In this document: positions 1-7,246 of the stretch, piece after piece | Numbering within the stretch: position 1 is the stretch's first letter | Layout: each line of letters opens with the position of its first letter | Source: Mesorhizobium sp. | GTDB lineage: Bacteria > Pseudomonadota > Alphaproteobacteria > Rhizobiales > Rhizobiaceae | Direction of reading: 5' to 3' | Assembly (NCBI RefSeq): GCF_004962245.1 | Contig: NZ_SUHQ01000028.1 | Coordinates: 42,471 to 106,470, forward strand | DNA length: 64,000 bases | Position numbers and translations under genes: made by a program | Notes under the pieces: generated by a model | The model's input: the letters and a program-made list of their open reading frames with translations, nothing else | Databases searched by the model: none | Told to the model about the DNA's origin: nothing

Positions 1-1
1 G

Positions 2-187
2 CGTGACACGCTGATGGTCGGTGACAGCAGCGCCGACGTGGCCGCCGCGCGCGCCGCCGGCATGCCCGTCATCCTGCTGCGGGGCGGTTACACCCAAATT
101 CCCGTTGAAGAGCTTGGCGCCGACCTCGTTTGCGGCAGCCTCCTCGATCTGCCTTCCGCGATGCGGAGGCTGCAGGACGCCGCCTGA
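2..187 (+). CDS. gph: Phosphoglycolate phosphatase-like HAD hydrolase, C-terminal part
   Basis: The reading frame enters from the left edge and runs 61 codons to a TGA. It contains MVGDSSADVAAARAAG, the HAD motif III/IV region in which the GDSxxD acids bind Mg2+, followed by a typical HAD-IA tail (GGYTQIPVEELGADLV). HAD-IA phosphatases of this type hydrolyse 2-phosphoglycolate or similar small phosphomonoesters in the cytoplasm. Only the last quarter of the protein is visible, so the exact substrate class cannot be fixed. The structured palindromes that follow (212-350) separate it from the convergent cytochrome gene. Confidence 0.75.
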   Translation, partial: RDTLMVGDSSADVAAARAAGMPVILLRGGYTQIPVEELGADLVCGSLLDLPSAMRRLQDAA

Positions 188-211
188 CCGGCGGCGTCTT
201 GAACCTTTGTT

Positions 212-264
212 TCATGCATGTCGTTGTCCCAAAACCGCTGCACACTTTTGGGCGACATGCATGA
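212..264. repeat. Rhizobial intergenic palindrome
   Basis: A 12-bp arm at 212-223 pairs perfectly with 253-264. After a 4-nt bulge, a second arm (CCCAAAA, 228-234) pairs with 246-252, leaving an 11-nt loop. From memory, this closely resembles a palindrome (core CCGCTGCACACTTTT) dispersed in many copies through rhizobial genomes. It is probably a non-coding mobile-type repeat that also acts as a transcript end for the upstream gene. Only one clear copy is in this window. Confidence 0.7.
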
Positions 265-304
265 GGCGGGCGCCAGCCGAACGTTTCGAGCGGCCGGCGA
301 AGTC

Positions 305-350
305 GGGTTACTTCCACCGAAGAACCCGGTTCTTCCGCAGAAAGTAACCC
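305..350. terminator. Two-tier hairpin between convergent genes
   Basis: An outer 9-bp stem (305-313 with 342-350) encloses an inner 7-bp stem (319-325 with 329-335, 3-nt loop). It ends three bases before the cytochrome stop codon. It is likely a bidirectional transcription end for the HAD gene on one side and the cytochrome on the other. There is no long T-run. Confidence 0.55.
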
Positions 351-352
351 CA

Positions 353-733
353 TTATTTGGAGAATTGCTTCAGGTAGGCGATGACGTTGGCGAGATCCTC
401 GTCTTTCTTGAGGCCGGCAAACGCCATCTTCGTCCCTTTGATCATGGCCTTGGGATCTTTAAGGTAGGTCGTCAGCGTAGCGTCGTCCCATTTGACGCCG
501 GATTCACCCGCCTCGGTCATGGCTTTGGAATATTTGAACCCCGGATGCGTGCCGGCCGTCCGGCCGATGACGCCGCTCAACGACGGGCCGACCTTGTTCT
601 GGTCCTTGTCCACGACGTGACAGACCTTGCATTTGGTGAAGACCTTCTCACCCGCGGCGGCATCCTGTGCCTGGGATTGGTTCGTGATGAACGTCGCAAC
701 GGACACGACGGCGAAAAACGCGATTGCACGCAT
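353..733 (-). CDS. Class I cytochrome c (c2-like), periplasmic
   Basis: The protein has 126 residues. A signal peptide of about 22 residues is followed by a single haem attachment site CKVCH and a likely methionine ligand in the KMAF segment, the layout of small cytochrome c2/c550 electron carriers. The start ATG at 733 has a GAGGAAAT ribosome site upstream. It would shuttle electrons in the periplasm. Its position beside the xox locus makes it a candidate acceptor for XoxG, the role of cytochrome cH in methylotrophs, but that link is inference. Length and residues look intact. Confidence 0.85.
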   Translation of the reverse strand: MRAIAFFAVVSVATFITNQSQAQDAAAGEKVFTKCKVCHVVDKDQNKVGPSLSGVIGRTAGTHPGFKYSKAMTEAGESGVKWDDATLTTYLKDPKAMIKGTKMAFAGLKKDEDLANVIAYLKQFSK

Positions 734-1412
734 GGCATTTCCTCATTGATCGTCAGGGTGCCCTGGACGATTTGCGCATGCCGTTGTTTTGATCATCGGC
801 ATACGTCGTTTACGGCAGAGCGAAATCCGCTTCTCCCTTGTGAAGTTGCGGCACCTGCATCCTGGAGGCTACCCGGCAGATGAGGGATGTCAACCGCTAC
901 CCAAGTTCAAGGCAATCGCTTCAGACCAATTGCCGATCGTGGCGCCGTAGGCGAAGTTGCCGATCTCCCCCGCAAGGGGGGAGGCCGGATGCCGCGTCGG
1001 CTTTCGCCAACCACCAACGCTGGCACGCAGGCGGACAAGGGGCAGCGCAAACCTGAGGCGATTGCCTTGGTTGCCAGCCCGCGATCCGTGCCAGTTTGTT
1101 CTTGCTTTGTGCTCTCAGTTATGCTAGTAATTCAAGCACGGTGCTGACTTGCGCCAATACCCGCCCGCCGAGGCGGGTTTTTTGTTTTCAGGTTTCGGCG
1201 CCGTCCCTCACAGGGCTGCGAATCAACGGTTCCGGCAGTACCAGCTGATCCATTCGCCTTTTGTTGACGGCCATCGGGTGAACGCGTAGCCTCAAACCAT
1301 TCCGGTTTTCCATGGGCACCTCGGGACTCCGGCAAGTGGTGATTTTGTCCAGGCTCGCGGATCGGGCCGGATCTCGCCGAAGCGGCGTCTTTAAACGCGC
1401 AAGAGGTGCTGA
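734..1412. other. Intergenic stretch with hairpins, no convincing gene
   Basis: I see no gene with a credible start and conserved sequence here. A 7-bp GC hairpin (965-971 with 977-983) looks like another dispersed intergenic palindrome. The remaining open frames show shadow-type composition. The last part, after the terminator at 1160-1183, must hold the promoter for the 69-residue gene and possibly the ABC operon; no clear -35/-10 pair stands out. Confidence 0.5.
1160..1183 (+). terminator. Rho-independent terminator
   Basis: A 6-bp GC stem (1160-1165 with 1172-1177, 6-nt loop) is followed by a run of six T residues, then G and four more T. This is a textbook intrinsic terminator on the plus strand. 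No confident plus-strand gene lies just upstream, so it may end an unseen small RNA or read-through from further left. Confidence 0.7.
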
Positions 1413-1622
1413 ATGGATATGGTCGACCTCATATTGACGGTTTGCCTGATTGCCAATCCGGGCAACTGCCGAGACCAACATCTCTATTTCGAGAGCCGTG
1501 GCTCTCTGTTCCAATGTATGATGCTGGCGCCCAGCGAAATCGCGAAATGGTCGCAGGAACACCCGGGCCTCAAGGTCAAGCGCTGGAAATGCGCTTTCCC
1601 GAACAAGGACCGTGCGATCTGA
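1413..1622 (+). CDS. Small conserved cytoplasmic protein of unknown function, 69 aa
   Basis: The start ATG at 1413 is preceded by AAGAGGT. The 69-residue protein begins MDMVDLILTVCLIANPGNC and ends in a basic, tryptophan-containing tail. It has three or four cysteines and no signal peptide. It resembles a family of small rhizobial proteins I recall only as hypothetical. It lies 40 bases before the ABC binding-protein gene and in the same direction, so it may share that transcript. No function can be assigned. Confidence 0.6.
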   Translation: MDMVDLILTVCLIANPGNCRDQHLYFESRGSLFQCMMLAPSEIAKWSQEHPGLKVKRWKCAFPNKDRAI

Positions 1623-1662
1623 TCGGCGCCCCTGGCTCAGTACGGCCCCGGGAGGAGACATC

Positions 1663-2667
1663 ATGATGATTTCGCGTCGAGGAACGCTCCGTCTGGCAGC
1701 TCTCGGAACAGCCGCGGCTCTCGTCTCAAGGCCCGCCTTCGCCACGGCCCCCTCCTCCGCCACCGCTAGGGTTCGCATTGGCGTGCTGAAGTTCGGCACC
1801 GTGAGCTGGGTGCTTGACACCATGAAACAACACAAGTTCGACGCGGCCAACGGCATCGATCTGGAGGTCGTCGATTTCGCCGGCGAGGACGCAACCAACG
1901 TCGCGATGCTGGCCGGGGCGATCGACATGATCGTGACCGACTGGCTGTGGGTTTCGCGCCAGCGCTCGGAAGGCGTCGACCTTACACTGGTCCCCTATTC
2001 GACCGCCGTCGGGGCGATCATGGTCAAGGAGGAATCGCCGATCCGGAGCATCGCCGATCTCAAGGGGAAAAAGATCGGCGTCGCCGGCGGGCCACTCGAC
2101 AAGAGCTGGCTGCTGATCCAGGCGCTGGCCCGGCGCGATCACGGCCTCGACCTCCCGGCAACCGGCGATATCGTCTTTGGCGCGCCGCCGCTGATTTCGG
2201 AAAAGGCGAAGCAAGGCGAACTCGATGCGGTGCTCAATTTCTGGCATTTTTGCGCGCGGCTCGAGGCCAACGGCTTTCGTCGGCTGATCGGCGCGGACGA
2301 TGCGGCGAAAGCGCTCGGGGCATCGGGCGCCGTGTCGGCGCTCGGCTACGTCTTCCATGACGAATGGGCGAACGAGAATCCGGACGCCGTCCGGGGCTTC
2401 ATCAAGGCTTCCGCGCAGGCCAAGGACTTGCTGGCCAGATCCGACGATGAGTGGCTGCGCCTTGCGCCGATCGTCCGCGCGCAAGGCAAGGAATTAGCCA
2501 AACTGCGTGACCGCTATCGCGAGGGCATTCCCAGGCGGCCCATCGCCGAGGATGCGGCCGACGCGGGCAGGCTCTACCGCGTGCTGGCCGAGATCGGCGG
2601 CGAAAAGCTGGTCGGCAGCGCACCCGAGATGGCGCCCGGCACGTTCTGGCAGGAACTTCCGAAATGA
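1663..2667 (+). CDS. ABC transporter substrate-binding protein (NMT1/SsuA type) of the xox locus
   Basis: The protein has 334 residues, starting at the ATG at 1663 behind GGGAGGAG. The N-terminus MMISRRGTLRLAALG is a twin-arginine-like signal, cleaved near AFA-TA. The mature part has the NMT1-like fold of nitrate, taurine and thiamine-precursor binders (RIGVLKFGTVSWVLD, then IRSIADLKGKKIGV). It would capture a solute in the periplasm for the permease, whose ATG overlaps this stop. ABC systems of this type are recurrent neighbours of PQQ-alcohol dehydrogenases and have been suggested to serve cofactor, metal or substrate traffic. The ligand here is unknown. Confidence 0.8.
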   Translation: MMISRRGTLRLAALGTAAALVSRPAFATAPSSATARVRIGVLKFGTVSWVLDTMKQHKFDAANGIDLEVVDFAGEDATNVAMLAGAIDMIVTDWLWVSRQRSEGVDLTLVPYSTAVGAIMVKEESPIRSIADLKGKKIGVAGGPLDKSWLLIQALARRDHGLDLPATGDIVFGAPPLISEKAKQGELDAVLNFWHFCARLEANGFRRLIGADDAAKALGASGAVSALGYVFHDEWANENPDAVRGFIKASAQAKDLLARSDDEWLRLAPIVRAQGKELAKLRDRYREGIPRRPIAEDAADAGRLYRVLAEIGGEKLVGSAPEMAPGTFWQELPK

Positions 2668-3491
2668 CCGCACCTGACACCGGTGATCGCACGCCTGGCG
2701 TTGCCGCCGGCATATCCAGCCAATCCGGCCTTGCGACGGCGGCGGCACCCGTGCTGACGATCGCGGTCTCTCTGCTCGGGCTTTGCCTGCTGTGGGGCCT
2801 TGCGGCAAATGCCTGGCCGAGCCGTGCCTTTCCCGGGCCGGGGCAGGTCTGGCAGGTGCTGCTCGCGGAGGCGGCGAACGGCGACCTTTTCTGCCATCTC
2901 GGCGCGACACTCGGCCGGGTTGCCGCGGCATACGTCATCGCGATGGTCTTCGGCTCGGTCATCGGCGTTCTCCTCGGCAGCTACCGCCGCGCGGACCGTT
3001 TCTTCAGCCCCTGGGTGATCCTGTTCCTCAACATCCCCGCGCTGGTGGTCATCGTGCTCGCCTACATCTGGTTCGGCCTCAACGAGGCGGCGGCGATCGG
3101 CGCGGTTGCCGTGAACAAGATCCCGAATGTCGTGGTGACCATGCGCGAAGGCGCCAGAGCGCTTGACCCGGGTTACGCCGAAATGGCCGCCGTCTACCGC
3201 TTCGGTCCCCTCGACCGCATCCGCCATGTCCTGCTGCCGCAACTGCAGCCCTATCTTGCCGCCGCCTCGCGGTCCGGCATCGCCCTCATCTGGAAGATCG
3301 TGCTGGTGGTCGAACTGCTCGGCCGCTCCAATGGTGTCGGCTTCCAGATCTATCTCTATTTCCAGCTCTTCGACGTCGCCGCCATTCTTGCCTACACGCT
3401 GGCTTTCGTGGCGGTGATGCTTGTCATCGAACTCCTTCTGGTGCAGCCCGTTGAACGACATGCAACCCGTTGGCGCCGCCGTCCCGCTTAG
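2664..3491 (+). CDS. ABC transporter permease (SsuC/TauC type)
   Basis: The protein has 275 residues with about six hydrophobic membrane segments. The binding-protein-dependent permease loop (EGARALDPGYAEMAAVYRFG, with downstream LPQLQPYL) contacts the ATPase. The ATG overlaps the upstream stop by four bases, and its own 3' end overlaps the ATPase start, so the three subunits are translationally coupled. It forms the inner-membrane channel of the importer. Substrate specificity is not visible. Confidence 0.85.
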   Translation: MTAPDTGDRTPGVAAGISSQSGLATAAAPVLTIAVSLLGLCLLWGLAANAWPSRAFPGPGQVWQVLLAEAANGDLFCHLGATLGRVAAAYVIAMVFGSVIGVLLGSYRRADRFFSPWVILFLNIPALVVIVLAYIWFGLNEAAAIGAVAVNKIPNVVVTMREGARALDPGYAEMAAVYRFGPLDRIRHVLLPQLQPYLAAASRSGIALIWKIVLVVELLGRSNGVGFQIYLYFQLFDVAAILAYTLAFVAVMLVIELLLVQPVERHATRWRRRPA

Positions 3492-4200
3492 GGTCGACAT
3501 CGCCGAAAAGATATTCAGGTCCGCGCAAGGCGTCTCGGTCACGGCGCTCCAGGACCTTTCATTCGAGGTCCGGCAAGGCGAATTCGCCTGCCTGCTCGGG
3601 CCATCGGGCTGCGGCAAGACCACGACGCTGCGCATCCTGCTTGGACTGGACAAGGACTTTTCCGGCTCCTTCCAACTGCCTGAAGGCGGCTCCAACCGGA
3701 TCGCCGCCGTGTTCCAGGAACCGACCTTGCTGCCGTGGCGAACGGTCGAGCAGAATGTCAGGCTGGCGCTGCCGAAAGGTCTGAGAACGAAGAACCTCGA
3801 CGGACTGTTCGACACGCTCGGCCTCGCCGGCATGCGCTCGCTCTATCCGGCGGAGCTTTCGCTCGGCCTTGCGCGCAGGGCGGCACTTGCCAGGGCCTTC
3901 GCCACCGAACCGGCGGTGCTTTTGCTGGACGAGCCGTTTGCCTCACTCGACGAACGGACCGCCGAGCGGCTTCGGCACCTGCTTTTGACCGTGTGGTCGG
4001 CGCGGCCCACGACCGCCCTGATGGTGACGCACAATCTGCGTGAGGCACTGATGCTGTCGGATCGCATCATCGTGCTGTCGCAGCGGCCAGCCCATGTGCT
4101 CGGCATGTTCGACGTAAGGCTGCCACGGCACTATCGCAATCCACAGGTGATGAGCGACCTTTTGCGGTCGTTCCACCAGAAATTTCCGGGCGTCGCCTGA
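3460..4200 (+). CDS. ABC transporter ATP-binding protein with atypical signature motif
   Basis: The protein has 246 residues from the ATG at 3460; a TTG 13 codons earlier is the alternative start. Walker A is GPSGCGKTT near residues 47-55, and Walker B is VLLLDEPFASLDE. The usual LSGGQ/LSGGM signature reads LSLGLARRAALARA, so both central glycines of the family consensus are altered. The H-loop His is present in MVTHNLREA. It belongs to the nitrate/taurine ATPase class and would drive the permease encoded just upstream. Whether the altered signature slows or abolishes hydrolysis is open. Confidence 0.85.
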   Translation: MQPVGAAVPLRVDIAEKIFRSAQGVSVTALQDLSFEVRQGEFACLLGPSGCGKTTTLRILLGLDKDFSGSFQLPEGGSNRIAAVFQEPTLLPWRTVEQNVRLALPKGLRTKNLDGLFDTLGLAGMRSLYPAELSLGLARRAALARAFATEPAVLLLDEPFASLDERTAERLRHLLLTVWSARPTTALMVTHNLREALMLSDRIIVLSQRPAHVLGMFDVRLPRHYRNPQVMSDLLRSFHQKFPGVA

Positions 4201-4233
4201 TCGCCCCCAGCAGTGCATATCGAGGGATTAGCC

Positions 4234-5205
4234 ATGCCGATCGACAGGGTACGACGCAAGCTTGTGAACGGCTTCGCCTGCACCGCGGTCAGCGCCGCGG
4301 TGCTGCCTTGCTGTCTCGGGCGGGCCGCTCTCGCCGCTGCCGGCAGCCTTGAATTCAAGGTCGAGAAAGTCGCCGACGGCGTCTTCGCTTTCCGGGGCGT
4401 GGATGAATTGATGAGCGCCGCCAACCAGGGCGCGATCTCGAACCTGGGCGTCGTCGTCGGGACCGACGCCGTTGCCGTCATCGACAGCGGCGGCAGCCTG
4501 ATCGAGGCGAACGCCTTCATCGCCGCGATCGGCAAAGTAAGCGCCAAGCCGGTTCGCTACCTGATCAACACCCACATGCACCCCGACCACATCTTCGGCA
4601 ACGCGGCATTCCGGGAGATCGGCGCGACCATCGTCGGCCATCACAATCTGCCGCGCGCGCTCGAGGCGCGCGGCGCGTTCTACCTGCAGAGCTTTCGCGA
4701 ACAGATCGGCGAAGCGCTCATGAAAGGGATCGAGATCATACCGCCGACCAGGCTGGTCGATGATCGCCTGCAACTCGACCTCGGCGGGCGCGTGCTCGAA
4801 TTGCGGGCGTGGAAGGCGGCTCACACCGACAACGACCTGACCGTCTTCGACGGCGCGACCGGCACGCTGTTTGCCGGCGATCTTGTTTTCGTGGGGTCCT
4901 TGCCGACGCTCGACGGATCGCTGCTCGGCTGGCTCCGCCAGATGGATGCGCTCGCCGCGATCGGCGCCGCGCGCGTCGTGCCGGGTCATGGTCCCGTGCC
5001 GGCCGACTGGCCGCAGGCGCTGACGGCGGAGCGGCGCTATTTCGAGGTTCTGGCGCATGATATTCGCAAGGCGATCGCCGACGGGAGGCCGCTCAGCGAG
5101 GCGGTCAAGACCGCTGGCCGCAGCGAACGGGGCAATTGGCGTCTGTTCGACGACTACAATGAGCGCAATGCAACGGCCGCTTTTGCCGAACTCGAATGGG
5201 AATAG
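4234..5205 (+). CDS. Quinoprotein-associated metallo-beta-lactamase-fold hydrolase (SoxH-related)
   Basis: The protein has 323 residues from the ATG at 4234 with a CGAGGGA ribosome site; a GTG at 4213 is possible but less well placed. An exported N-terminus is followed by the MBL zinc motif THMHPDH, then AHTDND and PGHG, the remaining metal ligands of the fold. The family is known as quinoprotein relay zinc metallohydrolase and is related to SoxH of sulfur-oxidation operons. It typically occurs beside a SoxYZ-like carrier and a PQQ dehydrogenase, as here. It may hydrolyse a thioester or thiol conjugate on the carrier. That role is inference; no substrate is established from the sequence. Confidence 0.82.
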   Translation: MPIDRVRRKLVNGFACTAVSAAVLPCCLGRAALAAAGSLEFKVEKVADGVFAFRGVDELMSAANQGAISNLGVVVGTDAVAVIDSGGSLIEANAFIAAIGKVSAKPVRYLINTHMHPDHIFGNAAFREIGATIVGHHNLPRALEARGAFYLQSFREQIGEALMKGIEIIPPTRLVDDRLQLDLGGRVLELRAWKAAHTDNDLTVFDGATGTLFAGDLVFVGSLPTLDGSLLGWLRQMDALAAIGAARVVPGHGPVPADWPQALTAERRYFEVLAHDIRKAIADGRPLSEAVKTAGRSERGNWRLFDDYNERNATAAFAELEWE

Positions 5206-5302
5206 ATCGCACCGGCAGGCGTTATTTGCCAACGCATCGTCAAAGGCATATCCTTGACAACAGCCTGGGCACCACCTCTCTGACATTGGTGGAGGCATCG
5301 AA

Positions 5303-6166
5303 ATGCAAGACCACGCTTACCGGAGCCGGCAGCCCACCTTGCCGCTCGCAGCCATCTTCGCCGCGATCATCCTGGCCGTCGGCACGTTCCTTGGCTCCTC
5401 CGGGGCCGCCGACGCGCAGCAAGCAACCGCATCTTCGGACAGTATCTGGCAGGATTTGAAAGGCGACGTGTTCGGCGACCGGGCAATTCTGGTCGATACC
5501 GGCGTCGTCAGGATCGAGGCGCCGAAGCGGGCGCAGGATGCCGCCATCGTCCCCGTCGACATCTATATCGACCTCGACAAGGCGCCCGACGGCGTCAAAT
5601 CCGTCACCTTGATCATCGACGTCAATCCGGCACCGGTGGCGGCGGCGTTCCAGATCGGCAAGGACGCCGGCGTGACGCATCTGTCGACGCGCGTGCGCGT
5701 CAACGACTATTCCTATTTGCGTGCCATTGCAGAGACGCAGGGCGGCGAGCTTCACATGGCCCAGACCTTCGTCAAGGCGTCAGGCGGATGCTCCGCCCCG
5801 GCGGTCAAGAACCAGGACGAGGCGATGGCGACGATGGGGCAGATGAAGCTGCGCCAATTCCCGCCTCAAGAGACGATGACAAAGGCACAGGAATTGCAGT
5901 TGATGATCCGGCACCCGAACAATTCGGGCCTGCAGCGGAATCCGCTGACCCAGTATTTCATCCCCGCGCATTTTGTTCAGAAACTGTCGATCTCGCAGGC
6001 AGACCGGCCGATCCTCTCGATGGAAGGCGGAATATCGATTTCGGAAGACCCCAATTTCCGGTTCGACTTCAAGGCGCACGGCAATGGCGAAATCCAGGTC
6101 GAAGCGATCGATACGGATGGCAAGGTATTTCGCGATCAATGGCCACTGGAGGCTACCGGGCTCTGA
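5303..6166 (+). CDS. Fused SoxYZ-like carrier protein of PQQ dehydrogenase loci
   Basis: The protein has 287 residues with a signal peptide (about 1-40, cleavage near DAQQA). A SoxY-like beta domain ends in KASGGCSAP, equivalent to the swinging-arm GGCGG of SoxY but internal. A SoxZ-like immunoglobulin domain follows (from about residue 185). In Sox systems the SoxY cysteine carries sulfur intermediates covalently. In the family found near quinoproteins the carried group is unknown. The start has GGAGG eight bases upstream. The gene lies 97 bases after the hydrolase, so co-transcription is likely. Confidence 0.82.
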   Translation: MQDHAYRSRQPTLPLAAIFAAIILAVGTFLGSSGAADAQQATASSDSIWQDLKGDVFGDRAILVDTGVVRIEAPKRAQDAAIVPVDIYIDLDKAPDGVKSVTLIIDVNPAPVAAAFQIGKDAGVTHLSTRVRVNDYSYLRAIAETQGGELHMAQTFVKASGGCSAPAVKNQDEAMATMGQMKLRQFPPQETMTKAQELQLMIRHPNNSGLQRNPLTQYFIPAHFVQKLSISQADRPILSMEGGISISEDPNFRFDFKAHGNGEIQVEAIDTDGKVFRDQWPLEATGL

Positions 6167-6217
6167 AGCCTCAAAACCGCATGCAGCGGTTGTCCCGTCG
6201 CCCGCCTTACCAGGACC

Positions 6218-6571
6218 CTAAAAGCAGCGCACGTCGGCTTCCGCCTGCGCGCGCTTCAGTTCCGTGCTGGCGGCTCTCGCCGGCGCGCTTTCACGAAACA
6301 GTCCCGAGCGCTCCCCTGTCGTCAGGGACATGCTCTTGAAGGTTTCGGCCTTTTCATAATGGTCGAAGGGAAGGATCGAGGCGATGACGTCGATCGAGCA
6401 GGAACAGCTCTCCAGCGCCTGGCGTGTGTGGCCGTTCGTCTGCATGCAGCCGAGCACATAGTCGACGACCGTGGCTGTCGGGTAGTCTCCGGCGGCGCCC
6501 GCCGGATTTGCGAAGGCCAGGGCCGATGTGAGCAACAGCGGCAAGGTCGAAAAGCCGACATATCTAATCAT
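6218..6571 (-). CDS. Secreted Cys-rich small protein of the xox locus, function unknown
   Basis: The protein has 117 residues. The signal peptide is about 26 residues (cleavage near AGAAG). The mature part carries LGCMQTN, ESCSCSID and a C-terminal VRCF, so four cysteines could form disulfides or bind metal. The ATG at 6571 has GGAGGGTT upstream. It is the only minus-strand gene between the carrier and xoxF and converges on the carrier gene. I recall similar proteins near xoxF in other Rhizobiales but know no function. A periplasmic accessory for methanol oxidation is a reasonable guess only. Confidence 0.65.
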   Translation of the reverse strand: MIRYVGFSTLPLLLTSALAFANPAGAAGDYPTATVVDYVLGCMQTNGHTRQALESCSCSIDVIASILPFDHYEKAETFKSMSLTTGERSGLFRESAPARAASTELKRAQAEADVRCF

Positions 6572-7246
6572 GGGGAACCCTCCGATTGGCCTGGACGCGA
6601 TAGATCGAACCCGATGGATCGAGACAGGATCACCGCACCAGTTGGCCTCGTGCCACCACGCCCGTCAAGTTCTCACGCTGGCCATATAGTACCAAAGGAG
6701 CAGGGCCGTACCGGCCGGCAAAAGGCCTCCCCAACAGCACGATCATCCGCTCCGAATCCTGGTGTTTGACCTTCATTTCATGCCTCTCTCACTATCGGCA
6801 CCCGGAGCGACGCGCGCATACTTGATGTCATACGACCCAATGAATATTCCCAAATATAAACCAATACATTCTGCCCAAAAAATACGCAAAATTGGACAAT
6901 TTATATAAATCCATCATAGACCACAGTCAATCAATAGCTTTCCGTATGAGTTTTTTCATATCTATTTCTCTATATTGCAGTGCAACATAGTCGGAAGTGA
7001 TTTTTCTTGCCTTCCGCCTGGGGATGACATAGCTTCATCCTGTTTCCGGCTTCAAGGGCGTCACCGTCATTAGGGAGCGGCGACTGTCTTTCGTAGGCCA
7101 AGTGGGGTGGGCAGTAACGGTGCCCTCTGCTCATCTGGCTTAGGTCGTGACACGCTGCCGGAAATACTTCCCCCACATGAATCGCTTGGGCAAGCCCTCG
7201 TGGGCTCAACGGACGATTCGTCATTGTGAACCCTGGGAGGACTTTG
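6572..7246. promoter_or_regulatory. Divergent control region upstream of xoxF
   Basis: About 675 bases carry no credible gene. A strongly AT-rich block (about 6810-6990) stands out against the GC-rich surroundings and includes a perfect 11-base dyad, TTGCA-G-TGCAA, at 6975-6985. Such a block is a good place for the xoxF promoter and regulator sites. The xoxF ribosome site GGGAGG is at 7234-7239. Individual promoter boxes cannot be called with confidence. Confidence 0.45.

Noticed and set aside
965..983. Intrinsic terminator
   Set aside because: The GC hairpin has no T-run and no gene just upstream; it is better explained as a dispersed intergenic palindrome.
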